64,000 nucleotides of DNA from Zingiber officinale (Eukaryota; Streptophyta; Magnoliopsida; Zingiberales; Zingiberaceae), in assembly GCF_018446385.1 (NCBI RefSeq), contig NC_056003.1, positions 20,767,198 through 20,831,197 on the forward strand. The letters run 5' to 3'. Under the pieces are notes generated by a model. That model did no database searches, was not told where the DNA came from, and saw only the letters and a list, made by a program, of their open reading frames with translations. Shown here in pieces: positions 47,191 through 58,505 of this stretch. How positions within the stretch are numbered: position 1 is the first letter of the stretch; the number at the start of each line of letters is the position of its first letter. Made by a program: the position numbers and the translations under genes.

Positions 47191-49456
47191 TTATAAAATT
47201 AGACATTGGTAAAAATTTGAGCATGCATGATTCTTTTTTAATATTTTTATTTGTTCTTTTAATTTTGAACTTTCCATTTGAACTTTGTCAAAATGTTCTA
47301 ATAGACATGCTTTAGCTAAGTTTACTTTTAATTCAATATTATCCTTTTTAAAATTAATATATTTGGTTCGTAATTTGTATAAGGATCTAGTTAACATTTG
47401 TATTGCATCATACAGTTGATCAAGAGGTAAGAGTCATACCTCACTTATCGTGTCAGACTCGTAATTTGAAGCTCTCCCTTCGTCGATGCTCTCGATGCTC
47501 ATCTCGTGCAAAGTTTTGCCTTCTTTTCCTTTTTAGTAACTTGCCATTAATGCTAGTCCAGTGTATTGCTCCATCTCAAATTCAAATGATGATGTTTCGT
47601 CCCAAGTCACCTTTGAGGTTCTTGTACTTTGATTGTCTTGACCCCTTTTCTTTTTTCCTTGCTTTTGAATTTTGAACAGTTATCCTTGATGTGTTATTCT
47701 TCTTGCAGTTATAGAATCTAACTTTCCTCTTTACCAGAAGAAATTTCTTAGCATGCGACTTATAAAATCTATTAGTTTTAAAAAACTTAATTAACTTTCT
47801 TACCATAAATGCTTCTTCATCTTCGTTGAGTGATGTGTTGGAATCCGGTTCGTCTTTCTGGTTAGCTTTCAATATTAGGTTTTGACTTGTCTCTTTTTCT
47901 TTTCTTAGATCTGCGCATTTTGATTTGTGTAATTCAAAAGTAGAAAATAAATTCTCTAAAGTACATACCTCAAGATCCTTAGAAATGTAAAAGGAGTCCA
48001 CTATATACATCCATTCTAGTATTCTCGAGAGCGCATTTAACACATACCTTAGTGAATCTTGATTTGTTACCATTTCTCCGAAATTCATTAGTTCCATGAT
48101 AAACTCCTTGATTCTTTCATGTAGATGAGCTACTATCTCTTCCTTTTCTATCTGTAGGTTGCTGAGTTGGTTCCAAAGTAGATCGCATCTTGCAAGTTTA
48201 GAGTTTGAGGTCTCTTCGTGCAGCTCTAAGAATTTCTCCTAAAGTTCTTTAGCTGAGTCATAGCTGCCGATCCGATTGACTTCTTAGGGTGAAAGAACAC
48301 TCAACAAATGGAACTATGCTTTGTCATTTGCCACAAAGTTGGCTTGCTCCTTCATGCTCCACAAGTGCTCTTCTTTTTCAACTCTGTGCTGATCTATGGA
48401 TGCTACAAAATCATATTTAATAGTAAACTGTTGGACCCCGTGGGTATTTTGATATGATCAACCAAGTTAGGTTAGATCCTTCTTGTTATTTGATCCCTGT
48501 GTCTAAGTGTGCAAGAACTTAGGAATGCAGGAAGTCGAGCGGAAGACGCAGCTAGCGAGAAGGATGACACGGGAAGGGAGCGGATGGGCTCGGTGCGTCC
48601 GAAGGACGAAAGAGCTGGGAAGAGTACACCGGTGGACAAGAAGAACGTGCGCGGTGTTCGAGGGATGAGAAGCTGGGTCGGAAGCCTGCTCGAGGAGAAG
48701 GCCGGAAATTGGATTCGGGTGAGCCCTATTTCGATTGGCCGAAATCACCCAAGCGATTGGAGCTTCGGAAGAAGAAGAAAAAGATAAGCTAGAAACTATT
48801 TATACCATGCAGTCCGAGGCGCCTCAAACCAGTCCCAGGCGCCTCAGACCAGTCCGAGGCACCTCCATCACCTTGAAGGCACCTCAGACCAGTCCGAGGC
48901 ACCTTCAAGGGCATTGGAGACGCCTCAGGCCCAGTCTTCTTGACCATTTGCAATCGGATAGAGCTTTATCTGGTCAAACTGCTTGGAGGCGCCCTCAACC
49001 CTCTTGGAGGCGCCTTCAACACTCGAGATAAGATTTCCAGGAGCTATATAAAGGCCCCTGGAGCTAGGAAATTCATCAATCAACTTTGTAACAACTTCCT
49101 AGCAACTTCTATGCTCTCTTATTGTGTAAAAGACTTCTCCGCCTTCAGAGAAGGAGACTTTTCTAGTGTACTTCCCCACCGCCTTGGATTAACAAACCCC
49201 TAGGTTGTAACCAAGTTAATTTCTAGTCTCCCTTTTATTTCTTGTTATTTCTTTTATTATTGTTGCTATCTTTTTGAGTTGAAAGTCTTGAGGAGGGTAT
49301 ACCTTGTTTTGCAGGTAATTCACTCCCCTCTTGTCGGCTCCGCTGCATTAACATAAACAATATATCAAAATCTATTTTAAAGAATACCTCCATGTTCTTT
49401 TTCTAGATTGCAAAATCCCCCTTGAACTTTGGTCGATGAATGCTCGCTCCATCCAT
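47191..49456 (-). pseudogene. Element C gag relic, interrupted by a solo LTR
   Basis: Starts at ATG 49456 (MDGASIHRPKFKGDFAI), where a TAG soon replaces the Trp of the WKK motif. It is interrupted from 48429 to 49353 by the solo LTR and goes on below 48428. Later pieces include 48097-47582 (171 aa with a damaged knuckle, FYNCKKNN) and 47397-47191 (coiled-coil-like). Many stops and shifts are present, so this is the most decayed of the three gag copies. Confidence 0.75.
48429..49353 (+). mobile_element. Solo LTR (925 bp) with perfect TAAAC target duplication
   Basis: TGTTGGACCCCGTGGG to CGCTGCATTAACA, with TAAAC at 48424-48428 and 49354-49358. It is the reverse orientation of element A LTRs (same TGATCAACCAAG, TAAGTGTGC, AGGCGCC and poly-C parts). 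It sits in the gag region of element C. Confidence 0.88.
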
Positions 49457-49496
49457 CTTATTGCTTCAATTGGCGGTTAGTCTTTCTAAAGCGTAT

Positions 49497-49511
49497 CTTG
49501 CTCTGATACCA
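49497..49511 (-). other. Primer-binding site of element C (initiator tRNA-Met type)
   Basis: The minus strand reads TGGTATCAGAGCAAG, 2 bp inside the right LTR, a perfect initiator-Met-type site. Confidence 0.85.
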
Positions 49512-50146
49512 ATTGTTACACATGTGTAGGTCATCTAGAGGGGGGTGAATAGCCTACAATTAAAGTTAGCACTTCTTTTCTATTATTTTAGCAAGGACGC
49601 ACACTAATTAAAAAGTAGAGATAATTTTCATAAAAAAGGTAAGAGGTAGAGGTTTTACTTAGTTTGCAATCTGGATGGTTGCTAATCCAAGATAGAATAA
49701 AGCTCATTAAAGATCTACTTTCTTGGAAGCGGAGAAATCCCTTACAATATTGAAAGCACTAGCAACTAAATAGAAGATTATAGATATTAAAATGAGTGTG
49801 TTGTTACTAACTTTGAATACCAAGACTCTATTTATAGCCCATTGGTCAAACTAACCATTTGCTAATGTGGTAGCTCCTGAGTGCCTGGATTCGATCTAGG
49901 CACTTGGATGCGATCACCTCAATCCACTCCGCAATGACTCTTCATCAATGACTTATCTGTTTCCAAGTGCCTGGACCCAATCCGGGCACTTGGAGTCTAC
50001 TGACGTGGACTCCAGCTCTGATCCTCTTCGCAACGGCTTTGGTATTGCTCCGGGCACCTGGACTTGGTTCGGGCGCTTGAAGTGCGGGAGAGTCTAGGTG
50101 CCTGGACATAGTCAACTTAGTGTCGACTTGTTTGGTCACTTGGATG

Positions 50147-50722
50147 TGTTAGAGTGTATACTAAAAGCCTAGCTTTTTGTAAACATTTATTTTAAAATAA
50201 AGAATCACATTAGTCAAATGTCTACATTTATATGCTAAGTGTAGTTGTTCAATTAATTTATATTGCAGATAACATGGTGTGTGGTGTCACATACAGAAGA
50301 TCATGTTATCAATTCCTTATAAATTATAAACAGTAGCTCACGGCTAAGATGGAAAGGAACAAACCATTGGAATAGTCGTAGTGTAATTTGGTATTAGTTT
50401 ATCTTAACTATAAAATTACATTAGTACACTATGAGTGTATTGAGCAGGATCATTTAAGATAAGTTCTTTTTATACTGACTACATAAAAGAACAAGACCTT
50501 TGTTATTATGGAAGTGTGTGCTCTTAATCATGATATAATAACAAGCACATATACTTAATATTCATTTCTTTAATTTATCAAAAGGCGTGATTTAGTTCGA
50601 TAAATCAATAAGCCCGATAAGTTAGGAAATTGTATTATTTATATGGTGTGTTATTGATTATAAAATGAAACTGTGTCCTAGTAATCTAGGTTGATGATGT
50701 CCCCAAGAGGAGCTCATAAGAA
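50147..50722 (+). repeat. LTR E, left part (cut by the Tat/Retand-type element)
   Basis: Starts TGTTAGAGTGTATACTAAAAGCC. Its last 395 bp (from GTAGCTCACGG at about 50332) recur right after the inserted element at 62781. It matches the complement of the solo LTR at 45106-46757. Confidence 0.8.
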
Positions 50723-51454
50723 TTATCCTGTCCGAACCAGGAGTCAACGGAAGCTGGGGGTGTGGCGCTTCTTGCTGGATCCTCGAGTGTTCCGGTGAAC
50801 CTGCAACAAAACCGAGCCGGGAGGGGTGTCCCGGCGACGGCCCTCCGACGCTCAAGTCAGGCGAGGAATAACAAAAAGGTGGCCTCAGGATCAAGACTCG
50901 CGTACCTCCGGTGAAGAAATGGAGACCTTATATAGACCTCTCGAAGGAGCCTGGGCGCGCCAATCAAAGCAATCACCTGCTTTCTGCCATGCCCAGGTAT
51001 GGGTCTGTCAGAAGGACCATGCCCAGGTATGGGTCTGTCAGAAAGACGTCCATAAGGCTATACTGCTACTATACCAACCTCTCCATGATGTGACGGCGAG
51101 ATCCTCCATCGTGCACTCTTGTGTACGGCGTAATCATCAGACATGCCTTTGCTGACATCCCATATCCCAAGCCGAACGAATAGGCCTCTCGGCTAACCTT
51201 TGTACCCTCGCCCTTATCCTGGCCGAACGGACCACCCGCTCGGCCCTTCGGTCCTAGCCGGGCAGACTCCCCGCTCGGCCATTCGGTTCTCCCGCCTTGG
51301 CGTCGAAAACCCAAGCCCATGACTGGGTTATCTTTGGTTCCGCTCGGACCTACTCAGCTGCTCGGCGCGGCCATTACCCGCTTAGTCAGCCCTCCATCTG
51401 TCCTCAAGCTGAGACCCTTCAGGAAGTGGGTCCCCCATTCTTACTGCCGGATCA
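50723..51454 (-). repeat. Left LTR (transcriptional 3' LTR) of the Tat/Retand-type element
   Basis: Pairs with 62049-62780. The outer end reads TTATCCTG where the other LTR has TGATCCTG, so the first bases may come from the flanking DNA (host reads AATTATCATG). Confidence 0.9.
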
Positions 51455-51470
51455 CTTGCCTTCCCTTCAA
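51455..51470 (-). other. Polypurine tract of the Tat/Retand-type element
   Basis: The minus strand reads TTGAAGGGAAGGCAAG directly before TGATCC of the 3' LTR. A purine-rich run in this position serves as plus-strand primer. Confidence 0.65.
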
Positions 51471-51863
51471 GTCTAGTCGAAGGAGGCAGTGAGTCCGACT
51501 GACTGGACTATGTGTCCGAGCGGGAGGTCGTCGCCTTACCGTCGCTTATAATATCCCTTGAGCCGTTCGGCCCTTATGCTAAATTCAGCCGCTCAGCTCT
51601 TCGTTTTGGCTATCTTGTCGCTCAACGTGGATGTTTGCTTGTCTAAATCTTCTCGAAAATCACGCAAATCCTCTTCATTAAGCCGAAGCATGCGCGGTAT
51701 GGGCGCATTAATTGCGCCTGGTGATAGAGCGCCACGTGGCTCTTCTTGCGTGGCGGTGATGATCCGTACGATGGGACACCGATTACTTTGAAATGGACGG
51801 TTAGATGATGACCTCGTCTCTCGTGACCTGCATCTGACGGCGGAGGCCGACCGGCCTCGGCCG

Positions 51864-51870
51864 TATAAAG
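51864..51870 (+). promoter_or_regulatory. TATA box for the antisense ORF
   Basis: TATAAAG in GGCCGTATAAAGCCTCC on the plus strand, about 240 bp before the antisense ORF ATG. It is followed by a pyrimidine-rich leader (CTCCGTCTCCTTCC) like a plant transcription start region. Confidence 0.55.
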
Positions 51871-52108
51871 CCTCCGTCTCCTTCCTTCGCCGCATGTTTG
51901 CTTGCGCGTTGTCCTTCTGCCTCTTCTTCTGCTGCGGCCTCCGACGATCCAGTTCCTATTTTTCGGCGGCTACCATCCCACCGGTGATCCTTTCCGTCCG
52001 TTTCCTTCTCAGTGAGTCTCCTCCCTTCGTTTACAAGGTCTTCCCAACTCGTTTTGCCTCTTTCGTTCCCATTCCTTCGGTTTCTTGCTATCTTTTTGCT
52101 TCTCCGAG

Positions 52109-54270
52109 ATGGCAAGCTCCTCCGAACCCACTGTTGCTGTTCATGGCCCTTGGTATCTGACCATGGAGAGTCGATTTGATGAAGAGGGCGCTCGGCGCCT
52201 TGTTCGGACTTACGGGATTCCTGATGACCATGAAATAGTTATAGCCGACCCGACCGACCGGCCCCATGACCCTCCGATCGGCACCGTTTGTTTTTTTCTA
52301 GACCAATTCCAGGGTGGCCTTAGATTTCCTACCCATCCCTTTATTTTAGAGGTTTGTAATTATTTCCGCATCTCGCTTGGCCAACTTGTGCCGAATTCCT
52401 TTAGGCTGCTGAGCGGGGTGGTCGTCCTCTTTAAGCTGCACAGTATCCCACTCGACCCCAAGATATTCCACTATTTCTTCTACCCCAAACAATCCGAGTT
52501 GGGCACTTTTATTTTCCAAAGTAGAATAGGCTTCAAATTTTTTGATAATATGCCGACCTCCAACAAGCACTGGAAGGAGTTCTTCTTCTACATACGACTT
52601 CCCGAGCGGCCAGCATTTAGAACCAAATGGCAGACCGCTGTGCTGACCCAGCCAGAGCTCGGCAAATTCAGAAGCAGTCCAGCCTACCTTCATGCGGCAA
52701 ACTGGTTGTCCGGTCAACGGTACAAAATCGACCAGTTGCTTCTCAAGGGGGTGTTGTACATTTTTGGATTATCTCCCGTTCGGGCCAACCTCCCCCACCG
52801 CATGGGTAAGGACTCTTTACTTCTTTCACCTTTTTTGTCTAACTGATTTTAATTTCTTCTGCTGCAGCTGAAGTCATGTGGTGCTCCAAGGCTACCGACC
52901 ATCTAAAATTGAAGGCCGTGGAAATTGAGGCGGCCACCAAAAAAGAGCTCGCCGAGCGGGGTCTCATCCCCAGCCGCCCGGCAGATGCAGGAGAGGGGGG
53001 GGCGCAGTCTGCCCCTGAAACAGAAGTTTCCCAAGCCGCTTCAACGGAGGTCGAGGTGGATCCTGTTTCGTCTGCTCCAGCCGAGCTGGGAATCCCCCAG
53101 ACCGGGGATTCACCACCGGGAGTTCGGCGGAAACGTCGAAGAGACTCCAGCCTTCCGCCGACCAAAGAGGGCGAACCACGGGCGCCGATCGAGATTGCCT
53201 CGCCCGATCGCACGGAGTCGCAGATCGGGACCCCCGTGGCCTCGCCCATCGCACAGCACTCTGGCTCTCCTCCGCGGACTCGTCGTCGCTTACGACGGTT
53301 GGGCGAGACTTCAACCATAGGGGAGTCCTCGGGCCAGGCAACTGCGGCCGAGAAAGGGCCGGTCGACCACCCGACCATCAAGACGACCCTCTGATTTCCT
53401 TCGGAGGAATATTTATTATCTGCCGATCGGCCATCAAGCCCCGTTCATGAAATAACCTTGACGGGTCCGCTCGCCAAGCTCTTCGAGGACGCCCAGATTC
53501 AGGTGGCCCTCATGACGCCCAAGCAGCTCGGCGATAACAACATACAGCAGGCTACTCAGGTACGTTCATTTTTCTTCCTGTGCCATGCTACCGTTTGGCT
53601 CCTGATTTTATTATTTCCTTTACAGCGTTGGGCTGAGCAAATCGCCACTAGCCATCGGCTAGCCGAGCTGGAGGATCTCCTGGAAAAACTCCAAGTGTCG
53701 GGAGGTCCATCGGCCGAGTGGGAGAAACAAGCCCTCGAGGCCGAACAGAAGAAGGCCGCCGACCTGGCTACAGAGGTGGCTCGACTCGACGACTTAGTGA
53801 AGAAGCGCGACGGGGCTATTAAGCGTGCCAGCAGCCGGAAGAGGCGGGCGATTGCTGATCTGGATAAGATGAAAGTTGAAGTCCGAGCCCTAGATCAGCA
53901 ATCTAAAAAGCTAGAGGCCCAACTGGCTACCGAACGGGATGGGCGCTCTGCTGAACGCACCAAAGCGGAGGTGGACCAGAAAGTTCTTCAAGATTCACTG
54001 ATTGCCTCCCAGATGGCGCTCAGACAATATAAGGAGGGAGAGTCGAGTCGCCTAGCAGCAGCGCGCCAAGAATACCTCCGCTCGGAGCGGTTCGGCGCAA
54101 AATTCGGCGGCAACGTCTCCTCAACTTTTGCCGAGGCGGTCAAGGTCACCATGGCGTACTTGAAGAAGGGTGGCCACCTTCCTGCGGGAATGCACATTCC
54201 CGCCTCCGACCTGGCGGCCATGATAGATGATATCCCGGACGCCTTTTTTAATTTTGAGGACCCGGAGTGA
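52109..54270 (+). pseudogene. Antisense ORF (aORF) of the Retand-type element, three exons, one nonsense codon
   Basis: Exons 52109-52805, 52868-53559 and 53626-54270 join through GT-AG introns of 62 and 66 bp, giving 678 codons in one frame. Exon 1 (MASSSEPTVAVHGPWYLTME) encodes a globular part with a conserved-looking IPLDPKIFHYFF region and HRM at the exon junction. Exon 2 is Ser/Pro/Arg-rich and low in order. Exon 3 is a long coiled coil (RLAELEDLLEKL to about LAAARQEYL) ending DDIPDAFFNFEDPE. A TGA at 53392-53394 breaks exon 2 (TTL*FPSEEY), fitting Trp TGG to TGA. The globular part resembles proteins often labelled putative plant transposon proteins. Its function is unknown. A splice-free reading is possible for intron 2 only. 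Confidence 0.75.
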
Positions 54271-54635
54271 GGCGAGCTCTTCTAAGTACTTTCTGTATTT
54301 CATCCGCTTTGCGAATGTAAAACTTTTGTACGTGCCGTTCGGCATAATTGTGTTCCTTTACTTGTATTTTTGTTTGCCCTTCATTGCCCCTTTTTATTCT
54401 GTTTGATGCTCATTCGTAGAATCAATTAGGCTCCACGTGTTTCTCACTAGACGACTGATCAGGTTAATCGATTGGCTCGTTTTCCTCAAAATCGTTTAGC
54501 GCTTGGCTATACTGTTTGCGTTCAGCGAATGCGAAGTATTGACAAACTGACGGACGATCGACCTCAATCAATTTAGTACTTGCGAACGCTCGTTAATTGG
54601 CGTCCTTAGTTCTGTCCAAGAAGTTCACAGTCGCG

Positions 54636-56425
54636 GGCGCGGCACTCGATCTTTAACGACGGAGCTCGTCGGCACGGGTATTTATAGCCGATCGGCGCGG
54701 CTCCCGATCTTTAACGACGGAGCTCGTCGGCGCGGGTATTTATAGCCGATCGGGCTCGTCGACCTTCCGCTCGGACGTTTATAGACGCCGGCTCGTCTCT
54801 CGATCTTTAACGTCGGAGCTCGACGACACGGATATTTATAGCCGATCGGCGCGGCTCTCAATCTTTAACGACGGGGCTCGTCGACCTTCCGCTCGGACGT
54901 TTATAGACGCCGGCTCGTCTCTCGATCTTTAACGTCGGAGCTCGACGGCGCGATATTTATAGCCGATCAGCGCGGCTCTCGATCTTTAACGACGGGGCTC
55001 GTCGGCCTTCCGCTCGGACGTTTATAGACGCCGGCTCGTCTCTCAATTTTTAACGTCAGAGCATGACGGCGCGGATATTTATAGCCGGTCGGCGCGACTC
55101 TCGATCTTTAATGACGGGGCTCGTCGGTCTTCCGCTCGGACGTTTATAGACGCCGGCTCGTCTCTCGATTTTTAACGTCGGAGCTCGACAGCGCGGATAT
55201 TTATAGCCGATCGGCGAGGCTCTCGATCTTTAACGATGGGGCTCGTCGACCTTCCGCTCGGACGTTTATAGACGCCGGCTCGTCTCTCGATCTTTAACGT
55301 CGGAGCTCGACGGCGCGGATATTTATAGCCGATCGGCGCGGCTCTCGATCTTTAACGACGGGGCTCGTCGACCTTCCGCTCGGACGTTTATAGACGCCGG
55401 CTCGTCTCTCGATCTTTAACGTCGGAGCTCGACGGCGCGGATATTTATAGCCGGTCGGCGCAGCTCTCGATCTTTAACGACGGGGCTCGTCGACCTTCCG
55501 CTCGGACGTTTATAGACGCAGGCTCGTCTCTCGATCTTTAACGTCGGAGCTCGATGGCGCGATATTTATAGCCGATCGGCGCGGCTCTTGATCTTTAACG
55601 ACGGGGCTCGTCGACCTTCCGCTCGGACGTTTATAGACGCCGGCTCGTCTCTCGATTTTTAACGTCAGAGCTTGACGGCGTGGATATTTATAGCCGGTCG
55701 GCGCGGCTCTCGATCTTTAACGATGGGGCTCGTCGGTCTTCCGCTCGGACGTTTATAGACGCCGGCTCGTCTCTCGATTTTTAACGTCGGAGCTCGACGG
55801 CGCGGATATTTATAGCCGGTCGGCGCGGCTCTCGATCTTTAACGACGGGGCTCGTCGGTCTTCCGCTCGGACGTTTATAGACGCCGGCTCGTCTCGAGCT
55901 CGTCGGCGCGGATATTTATAGCCGGTCGGCGCGGCTCTCGATCTTCAACGACGGGCTCGTCGGTCTTCCTCTCGGACGTTTAGACGCCGGCTCGTCTCGA
56001 TTTTTAACGTCGGGCTCGGCGGCGCGGATATTTATAGCCGGTCGGCGGCTCTCGATCTTTAACGGGGCTCGTCGGCCTTCGCTCACTCGCTATAGGCCGT
56101 CCTGAACCTTTTATACGTTGAGTCTGAGCGGAATTTAGCGTCGGGCTAACAATATCGGCTGCGGCTGATTGCTGTGTCGACGGTCTTCCTCTCGGACTAT
56201 TTTTAGACGCCGGCTCGTCTCTCGATCTTTAACGTCGGAGCTCGACGGCGCGGATATTTATAGCCGGTCGGCGCGGCTCTCGATCTTTAACGACGGGGCT
56301 CGTCGACCTTCCACTCGGACGTTTATAGACGCCGGCTCGTCTCTCGATCTTTAACGTCGGAGCTCGACGGCGCGGATATTTATAGCCGATCGGCGCGGCT
56401 CTACGGTTTAACGTCTGGGCTAGAC
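54636..56425. repeat. 122-bp tandem array, about 14 units, with TATA-like box in each unit
   Basis: CGGACGTTTATAGACGCCGGCTCGTC starts at 54772, 54894, 55015, 55137, 55259, 55381, 55503, 55624, 55746, 55868 and (after a 105-bp spacing) 55973, then 56193 and 56316. Each 122-bp unit is a pair of related halves of about 61 bp. One has GTTTATAGACGCCGG, the other ATATTTATAGCCGRTCGG. On the minus strand the latter reads GGCTATAAATATCC, a full TATA consensus. The central units are nearly identical and the right end is degenerate. GC-rich, no ORF kept. Confidence 0.93.
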
Positions 56426-56945
56426 GGCCTTCAAGGCTAACTCCTTACCAGGTCGAGCGACCTTGGCCTTCATACCTTATCCCGTGCTTGAACAGTTTTT
56501 ATGCCCATCCGAACGACACGGGTCATTTGCTTACGAATCTAAATGCATACTCCTCCTGGCCGATTGGCTCGGGGGCCTTCCCTATTCGAACGCTTGGCTC
56601 GAATACTCCATATGCCCTTGCCGAACGGTACGCCGTTCAGCGGAGAATGCTCAATGTGTTTTCATCTTTTTGCTCCCTGCATCACAAGTATATAGGCGAC
56701 CAAAAAGTATATAAATTTATATTTAGCGCACCTTTCACCTAGCTTGGAGAACGTACTCCTGGCTGAACGGCTCAGGGTCTGCTTCGTCGAGCATTTTGGC
56801 TCGGATAATTTACCTCCATCCGAACGGTACGGGGCCTTCAATTCTTGTTGATGATGCCTTATATTTGTTCTCTTGATTCTTCCTTTCTGCATTTCAAGTA
56901 TTCAGTCGAAAAAAGTACACAGGATGATTTACATTGATACACCTT
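56426..56945. other. Spacer between the tandem array and integrase
   Basis: No ORF of coding character. It holds short CCGAACGG motifs similar to those in the LTR and array flanks. Confidence 0.5.
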
Positions 56946-57641
56946 TCACCCCGCCCGGTAAGGCTGGAGGTGGTTCGCACTCCACGGTCTATCTAGCTGC
57001 CGACCGTCCTCGTCTTCCAAATAATACGTGCCCGAGCGGAGCTTTTCGATGATTTTGAAGGGACCTGCCCACGGAGCTTCAAGCTTGCCGGCTTTCTTCC
57101 AGACCAGGTCGCCGACCTGGAATGATCTGGGAATGACGCGCCGGTTGTAGTTTTGCTTCATCCGCTGACGGTATGCCATCAGCCGAACGGATGCCTTGGC
57201 TCGCTCCTCGTCAACCAAATCCAGCTCCATGTTCCTTCGCTCGGCGTTGCCTTCATCGTAACATTGGACCCGGACGGACTCGATGCCGACTTCAACCGGG
57301 ATGACCGCTTCGCCGCCGTACACCAGATGAAAAGGTGTGACGTCCGTTCCTTCTTTAGGAGTCGTTCTTATGGCCCATAAAACGCCCGGCACTTCATCCG
57401 ACCAGCTTCCTCCCACGTGGTCGAGCCGAGCGCGCAGCATACGGAGAATTTCCCGATTGGCTACTTCGGCTTGACCGTTGCTTTGGGGGTAAGCCACGGA
57501 CGTGAAGTGTTGCTCGATGCCGTAGCTTTTGTACCAATCTTCTAGCACCTTCCCTGTGAATTGCCGCCCATTGTCGGAAACCAATCGGCGAGGGATACCG
57601 AACCTACAGATGATGTGTTGCCAGATGAATTTTTTGACCAT
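56946..57641 (-). CDS. Integrase, C-terminal 231 codons open
   Basis: MVKKFIWQHIICRFGIPRRL begins in the catalytic core. The second catalytic Asp is in SDNGRQF, and the Glu is in PQSNGQAEVANREI. A GPFKIIEKLRSGTYYLED chromodomain-free C-terminal part follows, as in Tat elements (no chromodomain seen). The first catalytic Asp and the HHCC zinc finger lie upstream in a frame broken near 57641-57890 (CLSC piece readable at 57840). Integrase inserts the cDNA into the genome. As annotated, the domain is part of a larger broken pol. Confidence 0.88.
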   Translation of the reverse strand: MVKKFIWQHIICRFGIPRRLVSDNGRQFTGKVLEDWYKSYGIEQHFTSVAYPQSNGQAEVANREILRMLRARLDHVGGSWSDEVPGVLWAIRTTPKEGTDVTPFHLVYGGEAVIPVEVGIESVRVQCYDEGNAERRNMELDLVDEERAKASVRLMAYRQRMKQNYNRRVIPRSFQVGDLVWKKAGKLEAPWAGPFKIIEKLRSGTYYLEDEDGRQLDRPWSANHLQPYRAG

Positions 57642-58505
57642 CGCTCGGTGATCTGGCTAGTGGTTCGACCTCCACCCACTTGGAAAATAATCGACCGCCA
57701 CCAGCAAAAATTTCCCGGTCGCCATCGGAAATGGACCCACAATATCCATTCCCCATTGATCGAACGGACATGAAACGGTTGATACTTTCATCTCCTCTGC
57801 GGTCGGTGGGAGAAGTTGTGATACTTCGGCATGAAAGGCATGTAGATACTGTCCGGGCGGCGTCTATTTGTAAGGTCGGCCAAAAATCCACTAGCGGGAT
57901 CTTCTTAGCTAGTGATCATCCGGATGTCCTCCACACGATCCTTGATGTACCTCTTGGAGGATGTAGCGAGTCCTCCGAGCTCACGCATTTCAACAGCGGG
58001 AGAAAGCCTTCTTATAGAGCTGATCGCCAATGAGTGTGAACCGGCCCTCCTGAGCAGCTGAGCTTCATCCCGATCGGCCGATGTGGCTCCGGCGGAGGAA
58101 CTCTATGATGGGTGTCCTCCGGTCGCTTGGAAGCGTGAGGCCTTCCATCCGGTCGACGTGCGCCACCAGCAGTACTTTTTGGTTGCTGAATGGCAACAGC
58201 GTTATTGAGCTTGCGAGTTTGGCTAACTTGTCTGCTGCCGGGGGATCTTCCGAATAAGAACCTCTCGGAAAGTAGCTTTGAGTTTTCAAAGGCCTCAACG
58301 TAGAGTTTAAGCCGAACGTTGTTGATCTCAAAGGTGCCAGCGGTTAGTTGGGAATCTGAGTGAATCACCACCCGACTGGCACCCACATGCCGTGCCGCTT
58401 GCAATCCGGCTATGAGGGCCTCATACTACGCTTCATTGTTGGTAGCTTTGTAATCCAGTAGGACGGATAGGTGCATCTTTTCTTCTTGAGGTGAGAGCAA
58501 TATTC
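57642..58505 (-). pseudogene. Degraded end of RNase H and start of integrase
   Basis: After YVDGSSTQQG the frame breaks at about 58506. GLQAARHVGASRVVIHSDSQ at 58404-58345 gives a second RNase H stretch with the HSDSQ motif, preceded by a TAG. Further pieces (57891-57604) carry a CLSC zinc-finger fragment. Several frame changes separate them. Confidence 0.75.

Larger units (their letters stand above)
44604..50146 (-). mobile_element. Element C: gag-only copia-type retrotransposon, right LTR cut by a later insertion
   Basis: The left LTR is 44604-45105 plus 46758-46844 (split by a solo LTR and carrying a deletion near 44755 relative to the right copy). The right LTR is 49514-50146 and is broken there by LTR E. 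Internal DNA 46845-49513 includes a broken gag, a solo LTR and a primer-binding site. Orientation is minus. The remaining right LTR must lie beyond the window end. Confidence 0.75.

Noticed and set aside
54636..56425. Possible CRISPR-like array
   Set aside because: Units are contiguous 122-bp tandem repeats without unique spacers, in a plant retrotransposon.
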